A DNA stretch of 64,000 bases from positions 16,613,894 to 16,677,893 of the forward strand of contig NC_058145.1 in NCBI RefSeq assembly GCF_011075055.1. The letters are read 5' to 3'. Positions 10,800-23,416 of this stretch are shown here, piece by piece. The first letter of the stretch is position 1, and every line of letters begins with the position of its first letter. The DNA is from Mangifera indica (Eukaryota > Streptophyta > Magnoliopsida > Sapindales > Anacardiaceae). The position numbers and the translations under genes were made by a program. Below the pieces are notes generated by a model. The model searched no databases, was not told the DNA's origin, and saw nothing but the letters and a program-made list of their open reading frames with translations.

Positions 10800-12593
10800 G
10801 TTTGATATTCAGATTCTCACGCGTCAACAAGTCAAGAGTCCGTGATGAAAGGGGGATGCGAGAAGACAAATAGGAGAAGAGGAGTAAGGAAAAATCAAAG
10901 TGAGGGTTGGGACTGTGTACGTGTCAGATATTGGGACCATGTTACACGCTTCAACTATGTACTCCTTGTAGCTTTACTATAACCTGAAAATTAGTACAGT
11001 AGTGCTGGCGTGTTGGTGCGGTGTACATCGCTGGTCGTACACTTTACTTCAGTAATTTAGTCGTTTTGATGGGAGCCCGCCTGGCCGCGGACGATTACGA
11101 TAGAGGATTTTAGTTTTGGAAGAAATATATTTACTGTATAGGCCCAACGGCCATTTCCCACCCAAAATTTCATGGAAGATGAAAATATATAATTAGGCTT
11201 TTAAAAATTTAAATACTCGTTTATTTTAAAATTTTTGCTAAAAATATTCTTAAATATGAGAATAAAATTATTATTCTAATAAAATTATTAAAAAAATATA
11301 AATTTATTTATTTTTTCTCAGATTTTAAAAATTAATATTTTACTCTAAGTTTCAATTTTGAAAAATAGTTTTTTTCTTTCAAAATTTTTAAGATTTTTTA
11401 TTCATCTCTGACCATTGGTGACTATCAGTTTTCAATCTAAATTTGACCATCATCTTCTCCATCACTGTGGCCTCAAACCTAAGGACAATGAAGATTTTAT
11501 TTTTCAAAAGAGAAACGTTATCAGGAGAGAATGTTATCAGGAGAAAAAGTCAAAGAGGGAGGTCATCATTCTCCAAAGAGTGACCAAATTTTAGTATACA
11601 AAATCCTAGAGAGAAAAGTGATTTTTTTATAATTTAATCTTAAAAGAAATTATTAATCTTCCTAACTAAAAGAGAAAAATAAGATATAATTTTATTTATT
11701 TTAATATTATTGATAAAATAACAATTTTATCTTTAACCCTAACAGAAAATTCTTAAATGAGTATTATTGGACTAAATTTTATATGGGTGTTTGAATTTTT
11801 AAAACCTTAAGTATATATATTTGTCTTTGTACCAAATCTTGGGTGGAAAATAGTCTCTTGGCCTATTGTATATCATCAATTTTTTTTTATATTCGATGTA
11901 ATATCACATTAGTATATGATTTGAGGAGGATGTTTGACAAAACGCATAATTTGCCACACTCTGTAGCAGATCTAGGCTCTTGTATTGGAAGCGTAACTAA
12001 TTCTAATCAATACCCCGCCTAAATGCTTTTCATATTTGGGAAATCAAATCAAAGGTAAAAATTTATTCAGAAATAGCAATTTTTTTCTCTTCTTTTTTTT
12101 TCCTGTCAAAACCCAAATTCATTAAAGTGAAAATATAAGTTTTTATTCATATGGGTCTGAAAAATAAAGAGTGGATCTATTAACATCTTGTCAATGAGGC
12201 CCGGCCCATTAAAAGGCCGCTATTCTTCTGCAAGCATGATAGCATAAATTGTATACAATATAGATTTTACATAAAAATTATATATAACTATTTTAAGTAT
12301 ATAAATAAATATATATATTTTATATGTTATTAAATAATTATATGATTTTGAATTAAAGATAAAATAACGTTTATTTATAATAAAAAGACCTAGAGTAATG
12401 AGGCACATAAATATAAATAAATATATTGATTCCAATTTGAGTAATTATTTATAATTTCTCTCCTATTTAAATAAAATATCTCTCTCTATATATATTCTTT
12501 AAATTTTTGGCATTTGAGTACATACAATAAAATTAACATGTAAGACATAAAATTAGTTAATAATTAGTGTAATGTGCAACAAAATCTCTCATA
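10800..12593. other. Intergenic region, mostly a TIR element
   Basis: Apart from the TIR element at 11139-11865, there is GC-richer promoter-side sequence of the desaturase up to ~11100 and very AT-rich sequence from 12200 to 12590. The only long ORF (12220-12435, minus) is low-complexity Ile/Tyr/Lys sequence from AT-rich DNA, and I do not consider it a gene. Confidence 0.5.
11139..11865. mobile_element. Non-autonomous TIR element (MITE-like), ~730 bp
   Basis: The left end (from 11139, TAGGCCCAACGGCCATTTCC then CACCCAAAATTT) is repeated inverted at the right end (ending about 11865, AATCTTGGGTGG...CTTGGCCTA). Inner AT-rich arms are also complementary: AATAAAATTATTATTCTAAT on the left, ATAACAATTTTATCT on the right. 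There is no transposase ORF. Similar sequence occurs at 63128-63815, and partly at 4725-5110 and 14640-15400, so this is a dispersed family. The target-site duplication is unclear by eye. Confidence 0.65.
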
Positions 12594-14223
12594 TCAAGGA
12601 TTAAAACCAAGTAACAATGGACCAACCCTCAATAGAGGCTCTAAGGCATTAGGGATAAATTTTCTCGCAAACAAAACACACATTGAAGTAGAATTACCAT
12701 TATACATACATTCTGATCCATACCTAATTTGATTCAAGAATTCATCCGTAATGTCGTTCCATCCGAATTTTCCTGGATGAGGGCCACCCCTCGACCAATC
12801 AACCCAAGTAATACTTCGATTCGAATTCAATTCAGGGTAAAGTATGTTCACTAATGTTGGAATATAGTGTTCATCCATGTAACAAGGTGGGTGACAAAAA
12901 TTTTGAAAAATTGGATAATATTTGGTATCAGAAAGAATGCGCATAGCTAGGTCACGACGAACCTCAAACCATTGAGACCCTTTTCGCCAATTAGTGATGT
13001 TTATGTGTGGCCACATTTTGGGGTTGTATCGGCCTCGACCTGGCTTTCTTGGGTCATCAAATGAGTTCAGAAAACTGAGGTTTGAGTTAATGAGATAATC
13101 ATAAGTGATTTTGAAGTTAAACAACGGAATGCAAGATTCAGAAAGTAGAATAAATCTTTGATTGGAGATGTCAAGGAGAGCATTTGCTAGGAGACGCCTT
13201 TCGGCATCTGTCATTGTTGCAGTTCCCCAATAAACTGGCTGAAAGGAGAAAAAAATAATGAGAACTTTAGGATAAAATCTTGTAATATGTATGATAATCC
13301 TTTAAAAAATAACAATAATACGGCATTACAAAAATAAGAAAATTTTAATTAACATATTATTATTTCAAAAAATATTATAAATATATTTAAAAATTTAAAA
13401 TACACTATATATATCTTTATTGTATCATCATTTTGTTTTTAAATATATATTGATTTGTATTGATAATATATATTGTATCATAAGATATATATCATATAAT
13501 ATATTTAATATATCGTACTAATTCAATATACCTTATAATATATATTATTTTCTATATATATTATATTGTACGTAAAAGACTTATAGGATCTCCTAAAATA
13601 CATCCCGAGTCACAAACAAGGATTTTGTTTTACCGAAAGTTTAGAAAAGTAGATGAATATTAAACCCATAATTAGGTTAAAATATTATGGAGTGAAAGAA
13701 AGAAAACCTGGCTGGGAATTCGTCTTCCATAGAAGACAGAATTTGCAGGCAAATCTTCAACAAAAGATGGATGCGAGTGAACATAAATGGAGTAAAAACC
13801 TTCATGGCCTTCAAAGTACTTTTCCCACAACGGAGACAATGGAAGAGGCCCTCTGGTCAAGAACATGAAGGCAACTTTGGGAAAAAACTCATAAGAAGAG
13901 TTTTGAATTATTCTCTCCATTGATAAAGCTCTCTTAAACAACTCATCATCGCTCATATTGTGCGCGATGAATATTTTCTCTTTGTGCAAAAACGACGAGT
14001 CTGAAGTACTAAGGTTAGACAATTTTGGTGCAGCGGCAAGAGGAAAGAGAAATCTAGGTTGAATGGTGAAAGAGAAGTTCAAGAAATATAAACTGATGAT
14101 GACACCAAGAGATAAACCGATGACAAAGAACATAAAACGAATGAAATGGGCAAGCTGCAAATGGGATTTCACAAACTTTGAAACGGGTTCGAATAAATTT
14201 GGCTCAGTGCCCATTTTTGACAT
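12594..14223 (-). CDS. Core-2/I-branching-type glycosyltransferase, GT14 (DUF266)
   Basis: Exon 1 is 14223..13708 and exon 2 is 13238..12594; they join in phase 0 to 386 aa. The start chosen is MSKMGTEPNLFEP at 14223, because an upstream in-frame TAG excludes an earlier ATG. Residues ~26-52 form a single signal anchor (HFIRFMFFVIGLSLGVIISL), so this is a type II membrane protein, probably Golgi. The GT14/DUF266 pattern follows: KVAFMFLTRGPLPLSPLWEKYF, SIYVHSHPSF, VYWGTATMTDAERRLLANAL, RFILLSESCIPL, GSQWFEVRRDLA, CYMDEHYIPTL and WVDWSRGGPHPGKF. The family transfers sugars (beta-glucuronosyl or GlcNAc-type) onto glycans such as arabinogalactan. The substrate of this member cannot be told from sequence. 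Donor CCAG|GTTTTC and acceptor TTTCAG|CCAG are clear. Confidence 0.92.
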
Positions 14224-14289
14224 TACTGGAGATAAGACAGAGATGGAAGGAGAAAGAATGGGCAACTATGAAGCCATAGCTAGTTGATA

Positions 14290-16740
14290 ACATTTGAAAT
14301 ACGTAAGCCAGAAGCATGTATTATATGACCCTTAGGTGTAAAACTACTTCCAAAGGACGCATTGAAGTAGACTTATACCTTCTAAAGATGATTATTAAGG
14401 ATTTAAATTTACAGTCAGTCAGACAGTCAATGGTTTTATCTCATTAAATAATATTGTGGGCTTGAAGAAATTATAGAGATGAGTACTGAGGAAACAATAT
14501 TAAAGACAAAAGCATGAGGGACGAGGGAAGGAATATTTAGGCAGGTTCCCACAATTGCACTCTTGTTGCATGTGGTTTGGCTTCTAAACCGTAGGGAAAT
14601 AATATTTAGGCAGGGCGTGGTCTGGCTTCTCAATTGTTTTTGAGTAAATAACAGGTTCCTACCTAAGGTTTGACCTAAAACTCTTTTTCACTTTTAGTTA
14701 GTGTAAATAAATTTTTCACCCAAAATCAAACTCAAGGGTAAAATAGTAATTTTATTATATATTGATTTTGAAAAAAATAATTTCTATCTAGCTCAAACAT
14801 TTTAAATATGATAATTTAATCTTTAAATAAGTTTAAAAAAATCACAAATTAATCTCTGAAATTTTTTCAAACCTTTATATATTTTAAAACTATTATATGA
14901 TTCTAATAGTTATAATATAAAATTTACACGGCGATCTGTTTTATTATGTTTAATTATTTGGAAGCGTAACTAACATTTCTAAAACTATTGGGGTATAGTG
15001 ATATTTTAAAAATTTATATAAGGCCTCCAAACTTTTTTTAGTTTCCAATCACCTCTGAAAATTTATAAAAAAACTCCAATATTTAAAAAAATTATAATCT
15101 ATCTAATGATATACAATTTTACAAAGACATTACTGTCTATAATAAGAAAGAAAAAAAATAAGTGTCAAAGAAAATGAAAATAAGAAAATTTTTATATTAT
15201 TTGGATATATAGAATTTTTTTTTTTAATTTTGTTATTTTAGGGTTATACAATAATTTTCAAAAAAAAAAAGTTAAGATAAAATGGTAATTCCATTTCCTG
15301 ATATTATTGTTTCATTATAAAAGTTTAATATTTGATAGGAAAGGGTCGATTATGCTTTATTTTGGGTGGGAAAGTGTTACTTATGCCATTAGGGTCCAAA
15401 AGGGTTTTAAGGCCAAACCTTTAATGGGAAACAGTGGTTTACGCATTGTTGTTTTGCCCTCAATTTAATAAGCCCTAATTGATCGGTCAAAATCAATTGA
15501 AGCATGCATTGGGTTTTACAGGAAATATTAAATCGTTACTTAATTATTTGGTTCATCCTTTAAGCAAAGCAAAGCCAGCTGCATTTTGGTCCAAGGTTAG
15601 AATTAGAATTGAAGCTAAACCAGCTATTTTTGTTGAAAACTTGTGTTTTTACATCTATATAAACATTGCTCATCAATATACTGACAAAATAATGAGAGAT
15701 TTCCTTTGATGGGTAGTGAATTTGGATGATTCTGGGAGTCTCCACATTGTATAATTAATAAGACTCATTGATGCATCATCTAATGAAGACTTGTTGATTA
15801 AAGATTGTATTTCTTTTCCTGCGGATAACCTGAAAATTATTGAGTACAAGAATTTTTTTAATACTCAATTGAGTATTCAGATAATATATTATAACGTAAT
15901 TAAGTGTTATTTTATTTTAATTCAAAATTATTTAATTACATAATGATATATTATTTAAATATAAAACTGAGTATTCAAATTTTTGATATATGTAGTTTTA
16001 TTATATGAGAAATTGAATCTAAATTAAGAGAATGGGGAAGATGTGGGCAACAAATAAGGCGAGTTGATTGAATTTGTACTTAAATTAATAATGGTCATCA
16101 TATAAACCTTAATGCTTGACCTAAACTAAAAAATTAACCATTGATAATCTTAAAATTTATAAGTCAACCATTAAAAATAAATAAGAAAAAAGAATTGCAG
16201 ATAGCCACTAGCCATTAATTTTTTTGTTATGAGTTGTAATTTATGGTTGAAGAATGTGGTGGTCAAATTACACTTTGAGTTCATATCAAGCATTTATGTA
16301 TGATTCGAGTTAATTAATTAAGATTTAGGATAAAAATATTTGGTCAAGTAAGCAACTTGTTGATGATAATCATGGAAAATAATACTGGAAAAAGATGGGC
16401 TGAGGCAAAACTGAAAAACTGAGCTGAAAATTCCACGTTTATTATTGGATATATTTTCCACTCCTTGTTTAGCCGGGATGTTTTCATTATTTTTATCGTT
16501 GTAAGACTGCCAAGCAACAAATATCTCAGTTGTATAATATATCACTCAGCTCCAGTGACCTTTCAGTAGTGCTTCATGTCTAGAATTTCATACAGAAACA
16601 TCACATAACTGAACGCAGTTACATTTGACCATAACGCAGAACCAAGCAAAATGATGCTCAACAAGCAAGTCGGCCATACCAAGTCCGAACAGAATACAGG
16701 AAAACTCTACAGATGAAAAACACTACTAATCCTAGGATCA
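14290..16740. other. Intergenic, with a probable diverged TIR-type repeat
   Basis: No gene is supported. From ~14640 to ~15400 very AT-rich DNA is bounded by GGTTCCTACC...CACCCAAAATC and GGGTGGGAAAGTGTTACTTA, which resembles the TIR family at 11139-11865 but is more diverged. The ORFs at 15479, 15560 and 16318 show no family signature. The last ~200 bp before 16804 are probably the 3' UTR of the glucose transporter. Confidence 0.45.
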
Positions 16741-16803
16741 GGACTCAGTATCATGGAGCCGCCGCAAGATTATTACCATGTGCAACATCTAGGATGATCA
16801 GAA

Positions 16804-19800
16804 TCAAATTGCTGGATTAAGAGCAAGCTCTATCTCCTCCAAAGATCGTCCCTTTGTTTCTACAACATTGCCAGCTATGTACATGACAGCGAGAAGACAG
16901 ACTGTTGAAAAACCTAAGTAGACAGAGCTGATACCGAACTTGTTCACAACACTTAAGAAATACAGGCCAATGACGAAGTTGGAGATCTGTCACCATAGAA
17001 AACCAGGCGTAAGATAATACATGGAAGACTATCATATAAAATTAATACAGCCTAATGATGGTTAAGCAATTTGACAAGACACTGACATGTTCTTCCAGGA
17101 GATATGGAATATATGATTCTACAAATCAATATATGTATATGCATGTAAGTTTGACAATACAAAGCCATTATGCCAGAAATGAAGGTGCTTTTTGTAACTG
17201 GCATCTGCCAATTTCAAGTCAACTGACTATCTGATAAAAATCAGTTTTCCCTTATATTGAGCATTGGTTGATTAAAGTCATCAGTGACAGGGAAAATAGA
17301 ATCCTTCAAAACAAGAAGTAGAACATTTTCAATAGCCTAAAACCACAAACTTGAGTCCCTCAGCTAATGACTTACCCAGTGCATGCCCATTGACAAAGCA
17401 ACTGCTTTAGCTCTGATTCTTGAGGCAAAGATCTCTGGCAGGAGAAGAGCAGGCACAGGACCAGCACCAAGTGAAAAGGACAAGACATAGCTGCATTAAT
17501 GAAATGAAAGTCATCATTAGATTTCATGGGTAACATTAACAGGAGGAAATGGAAGTGAGCATACCAAGAAGGTTCAGTTCTAAAGGTTATACAGCACCTG
17601 AAAATTGATAATAAAGGCAGTGTAAACTTACAGGACAGTCCCAACAACAGCAAGAATGCCAGAATACGGTGCCAGGACTTTCCATGAGAAAGACAAGGAA
17701 AGCAGCAACATTGAAGCGGCCTATGAGAGCAGAGGGAGAGAACACAAAAAGAAATTTTATGAGTTAATGAATAAAAAATATATATAAACTAAACGGGCAT
17801 AGAATTTTTGCAATGAAAGAGCATCCAAAACTGATGAATGCCATATTTTCTCTAATATTATTACATTTCCCACCATGCAAACTAAAAGAACGAAAACAAA
17901 AAAAACTTTACAGTCTCGTTAAATGTTAGCCATAGTGCCCACTCAAAAAAATAAATTATTATGACAACTCACTTTATCATCCTTGACTAACTAAATCTTA
18001 AATTCCAATTCAAGCACGAAGAGTAGTCATAGCTGAGTTGGAATAGTTTGCAAAAATGATCCCTTTTCCAGAATCTGTGAAACACATGAGGTGATATTGG
18101 TATGCATTTGGGAAAGAAAGAATTCATAACTCATAACATGTTTTCCATGCAAGTAAAAGTACTAAAACACTCTGACAAACATTTGAGACAATCATACAGC
18201 ACTACTCATAAAGAAAGAAATGGACAGAATAACAGAAACCTGATTTCCCCAACAAGCACACAATAAGCATGCACAATTTTAAGAAACCAATAAACCGGAC
18301 ATAACAAGAAATCTGTCATAGTTGAAACTGAACTCATATCATGGAAACCTAATGTGCATGTTTAATTGCCAATATACATTTTGGAAGTCATACAAGCAAG
18401 TTCTAAAAATTAAAACCTCTTTAGAACAACCTCAGATCAAAATTGCTAAGCATTTTCTAAAGTGAGAGTGCCCATATAAAATCAGATTTGATCTGCAACC
18501 GATAAGGATTCATAAGAATCATATTTTATTACATTCAACATGACATAATCTACATGAAGATGGCAAACTTGGACCTTGATGAACAAATAACCCCTAGTGA
18601 CTCAGAAACCAAGCACAGGAGAAAGTACATTAAAAAAAATGTGCTATATTGTTGTTTATAGTATGAATTATCAGGACTTTCACATTATGTCTTGCATAAG
18701 CCCTAAGGTGAATAAAGAGCTAGGTAGTAAAAAACTCTAACCATTCCACTAAAGCTGGTCAACAGAAGGCTTTTCCTTCCCTGTCTGTCCATCAAAGAGG
18801 ATGCAATAGCAGTTCCTGCAAGAGCACATGTGACCATACTTAAAAGTGTGAAAAAATTTTGAAAATGGAAAAATAACTATAACAAATCACTAACCAAAGA
18901 CATTTGCTGCCCCAACAAGAGCACTAGCTGCAACATCAGATGCAATTCCAGCACTACGGAACACGGAAGTAGAATAATATACCACAGCATTAATCCCAGC
19001 CAATTGTTGGAACAAGAAAAGTGATGCACCAACACTCACAACTGCAACAAGGCATATGTTAGGGAATGGAAGAAAACTTTTGTCATGTTATGTCAGAAAG
19101 TGGCGGTCACCAGTCACCACAAACATTAAAAAATACAAATTTGTAAAGGCATCAAGGCATAGAAATTATACTATTACTGGTTCGAACATGTTTTTAGTCA
19201 TATCTGACTAAAGCACTATTCTCTTTGAGGTTATCTCATTTGTACAAATAAGAGCTCCATCATTTCAGTCAACATCCATGAATAACCTAACTGCTATTGA
19301 TTTATGAGGTCAGTTGGTTACTAAAACTTGACATCACAGTTCACAGAATCCATACTTGATGTGAAAGGTCCACTGGTTATAAATGTCAAGGATGCAATAG
19401 TAACATTATGAGGTACATCCAAGAGAATGGAATGTTAGGATAGACTTTATTCCTTCAAACAGATCAAGATTTCAAAGGAGACCTGATGACATGAAACAAT
19501 CAAGATATAATCATCTAATTAGACATCAAATGATGGAGCTTGCAGCTGGGTACAAACGCAGAGTCTATAAAGATCTACATTTGATACCTAAAATCAAACA
19601 CAACAAGCTCTGTTCCATGAGTTTTAGGCTTACCTTTCCAGTAGCGGCTGCTAAATAAATCAAACCATCCTGCCTCTGGCTCTGCAGAACCTTGACCTGC
19701 TGTTGTTAGATCACGCATAACTTCACCAACCCTTTCTTTCCCATATAGCGTCTTTATAGCTTTTTCAGCATCAGAAATTTTTCCTTGCTGGAAAAAAAAA

Positions 19801-22800
19801 AGAGAGAGAGAGAGAGAGAGACTTCAGCTCATGAATATTTAAAGCTGAAGACAATATACATGGACAATGTAAATACGGTATTATTCTGTTAGACTGAATA
19901 ATCTGGAAATAAAACCTGAAAAAGCCACCGGGGACTTTCAGGAGAAAATCCCATTCCTAGTGCCAATAAAATAGATGGTACAGCTGCAATGCCAAACATT
20001 GTCCTCCACCTAAAATTTCATACATAAAGAGAAACATTACAAGGCAAAAATAGAGCCCAAAATAATCACTGTTAAATAGGAACACAGGAAAAGGTAGAAG
20101 AAAATAATCAAATTAAATGACTAACTAATGAACTTCAAAACAAAATATATCTGGTCAATATAAACATCAAATTCTAAATAGAAAATTTGAACAGCTAAAA
20201 AATTATAAATTGTGCAAAACTTCTCCGAAAATCTAATGAGCCACAAGAATCTTTGAAGAAAAAACCGAATCTGACGTTTTTCTAGAATTTCAAATATTTT
20301 TCTAATTAATAAAGATTGTAACTAAAGATGGCTGAATTTTTTCCCTCAACAACATTCGCATGAGAAAACTGATATAAAATTTTGTACACACTCAGATGTA
20401 TTTGTTAAAAAAATGACAATACACATCTAGAAATATCTAGTAAACCATTTATGCCCAAGTTCAAAAAATTTCCATCCAAATGACCACTCAAAGAGGTGAT
20501 ACTTTTAAAGTACCTTATTGCACTGTACCATCTGATTTACAAGTTGGTAAAAGGAATCTTTGCTGCACAATAGTTAATTATGCTTAAAAAACAAATGCAA
20601 CAGGCTTACCGGCCTTTAAATTCAGTTGTCCTATCATGAGGAAAAATCATGCTGAAAATCTCTAATAAGTAAGTCAAATTCTACGGGGCCCCTCACAAAA
20701 ATATTAGATTGATAATAATCCTAAGAAGCAGATTTAAACAAACAGTTGTTTTACTGGTGCACCAATTATGCATAGCATGTAAGGCAAGATTTTTCAGAGA
20801 TCACATGTTGACTTTGAGACAATTTAAAATGAAAATGTATTTGAAATGTTAGCAAATGGTAAAACCTCCAATTCCCAAAAGTCTCAATAGGCATTAGACT
20901 CTTATCCAGGAGATGAATTGATGGTCTCACACTGTATAATAAAGTTTCATTTCACTAAAACACTATCATGATTTGTTTCACCTGATAATTTAGCAAATAA
21001 AAAAAAAAAAAAAAGGTGAAACATCAAAAACCTCCCCTGAATTTATAATTAAAAAAGGTAGGCACATTTGGTTCCCAAAATCATCATAAACCTCAATCAC
21101 AAGGAAGTCTTCTAACAAGTTCCCAAGGGATGATTTTGACTACATGCAGCAGAGGTTTCTGAGGAATTCTGGAAATCAAGTACATTTCATGAATTTCATG
21201 AACCACTAAGAGTTCAGCCTGATTTTAACTTCAAGAAGGTCAATAATGTTTGCCAAAGGCCACCAAAAAAAATGGAAGGATAATTACCATATTGGGTTTC
21301 CAGCTAAAGGTAATCCAGCCACCAATGCTACAAGAATCCCAATACATATAAAAAGTTGGTTTACTGATCCAAGGGCACCACGAATTTCAGTAGGTGAGAT
21401 CTAAGAAGTAAAAAATACTGTTAGAATCCTGCTTCTAAAACAAGATACAAAACACACATACAAACATATACATATACTACCTCAGATATGTAAAGTGGTA
21501 CAATGGCTGACGAGATGCCTATCCCAACGCCAGCAAGCAAGCGACCAATTATCATAGTCTGCACACTCTGGGCTGTAGCACTGAAAACGTTCAAGGTAAT
21601 TTGAAGTTTCAGTTTTCAGAAAATATACGTAGGGGCTCACAAAACTAAGACACCATGCAAATGAATCAAAAGTACACACCATAGAAATGCTCCAACCACA
21701 AGAGGGATTGCATCTAATTGAAAAGTCCTTGTTCTGCCAAACTTGTCAGCCAATGCTCCTCCAGTGAAAGAGCCAACAGTGGCACCAGCAAGTAGTGTGC
21801 TGACAATCCATCCTACTCAAATTGATATAAGGTAGCTAATTATTAAGTAGTAAAACTGAGAAAAAAAAATTTACAATAGACATATGCAGGATTTACAAGC
21901 TTATTTGTATCAAGTTTAAAGTAAAAGTTGATTATAGTTTCAAACTACATTGTATTTTCTTTTTTTAATTCTCATTTTTGTTGGACAAATTTACTTCTAT
22001 TAAAATTTTTAGTTAAGCATTTTTCTGCACTTGCCTTGTAAGACAGTGTTCTCAGCAATCCCAAGATCCTTGGCAAGGTATTCAAGAGCACCATTTACAA
22101 CCCTGAAGCAAGAAAAAAATATTTATGAACCACTTGCACATTAACAAGTTCAACGATATACTACAATAACTACGAATACTTGCCTTAAAATTCTACAACT
22201 AACTTTCAAAATGTAACCACAACAGATCATAGAGCCATACTGAATAAAAGGTATGGTAAGAATATCAAAGAAGTTACTGAATCATACTTCCAGAACAACA
22301 GAAGAAGTGAATATTATTTCTAAGTTAATCAAAGTCATACCCCAGATGGTAACCAAATAAAATAGCTCCCAGACAAGCAACCCCAACAAAAGGCAAGACC
22401 ACTCCAGAAGATTTCTCCTGAAGCTTGTTAGGAGTAACATCTTCAATGTCTCCATCTGTAGTCCATTTTCATAGGCTACTCATCAAATATAGAAATGAAA
22501 TAAATTAAATAGAAGTACTATCTTCACAGTAAGCATAATTTTCAATCATTTCAAGTACTACATCCACATATATCCCACATCACATGCATACAATGTTGAT
22601 ATATCCAAATAGAAAATTGTGTAAGCATTGTGTGGCCGTTGCATTAAAGCGTTTATGTTGATAACTAGGACCACAAATTTGTTACTTAGGAATTACAAGT
22701 AATGAATCTAACACATAGTTATCAAAAGTTTAAAATCTAACATAAGTCTAAGTCCTACCAATAACAAAATCATCATGTTCGCAAGCTGGATGATAATTTC

Positions 22801-23416
22801 TTCTTGAAAAATAAAAATAACCTGTGTAGAATTTAAAGACAAAATGCATCTTTTGTCTTAGGTCATCGGCTCACAACTACTTACCGCTAGACAAATTCCT
22901 CCTCATGAATGGACAAGGCATACAAAACTCGACGACATCAATAGACAAAAGAACTTACACAACCAGCTGAAACTTATCATATAAAATGCAAATAACCAAA
23001 GAACACCAAATCAACCATCACCAATTTCAAATGAAAAAAAAAAAAAACACACCGTGTCAACCAATTCCGAACAGGAACTCAAAATTTCAGCAAAGCAAAA
23101 CGGAGAATCTATCAATAGCACGAAACGATTGATAATTAAACGAACCAGTGGCTTGTGTTCTAACTGATCGTCGTGACTTCGTCGTTGACCTGAACAGACT
23201 TTCGACAGCAAATCTCGCACGCGTGAGCTCAGCTCCCATAGTAGCAGCGTCGAGACGCAATCCACAGCAAGAGGTCCTACTTCTCATGCAAATACTACTA
23301 TCATTCAGGGCTAAGTTTCTTCTCCCCTTAAAGTCACCAAAACAATCAGAAACTCTCCTCCGGTTAAAAGCCTCAAAAGCGACACTCGGTTTGCCTGCGT
23401 ACGTGGACGCTTGCAT
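16804..23416 (-). CDS. GLT1: Plastidic glucose transporter (pGlcT/GLT1-type), MFS family
   Basis: Thirteen exons can be joined without a frame break: 23416..23146, 22455..22341, 22102..22035, 21812..21680, 21580..21481, 21400..21288, 20009..19916, 19787..19634, 19041..18895, 18815..18742, 17720..17632, 17490..17376, 16986..16804. Together they give 551 aa. The protein exports glucose from starch breakdown across the inner plastid envelope. The first ~90 residues (MQASTYAGKPS...SVRTQATG) are Ser/Arg-rich, like a chloroplast transit peptide. The sugar-porter motifs are present: GYHLGVVNGALEYL in TM1, GRTRTFQLDA, GRLLAGVGIG, PLYISEISPTEIRG, SPESPRWL, FQQLAGINAVVYYST, DRQGRK, ALLLPEIFASRIRA and a C-terminal VVETKGRSLEEIE. 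The ATG at 23416 is chosen because the 15 nt upstream in frame begin with TTG and the known family starts at MQ(A/S)STYA. The third intron is GC-AG. The largest intron (20010..21287) holds nothing recognisable. Confidence 0.95.

Noticed and set aside
12220..12435. 71-codon minus-strand ORF as a gene
   Set aside because: The translation is an Ile/Tyr/Phe-rich product of AT-rich DNA with no domain.
14224..14265. Upstream extension of the GT14 protein to 14265
   Set aside because: The extension begins with TTG, and the only upstream ATG in frame is separated from it by a TAG. The ATG at 14223 gives a normal type II protein.
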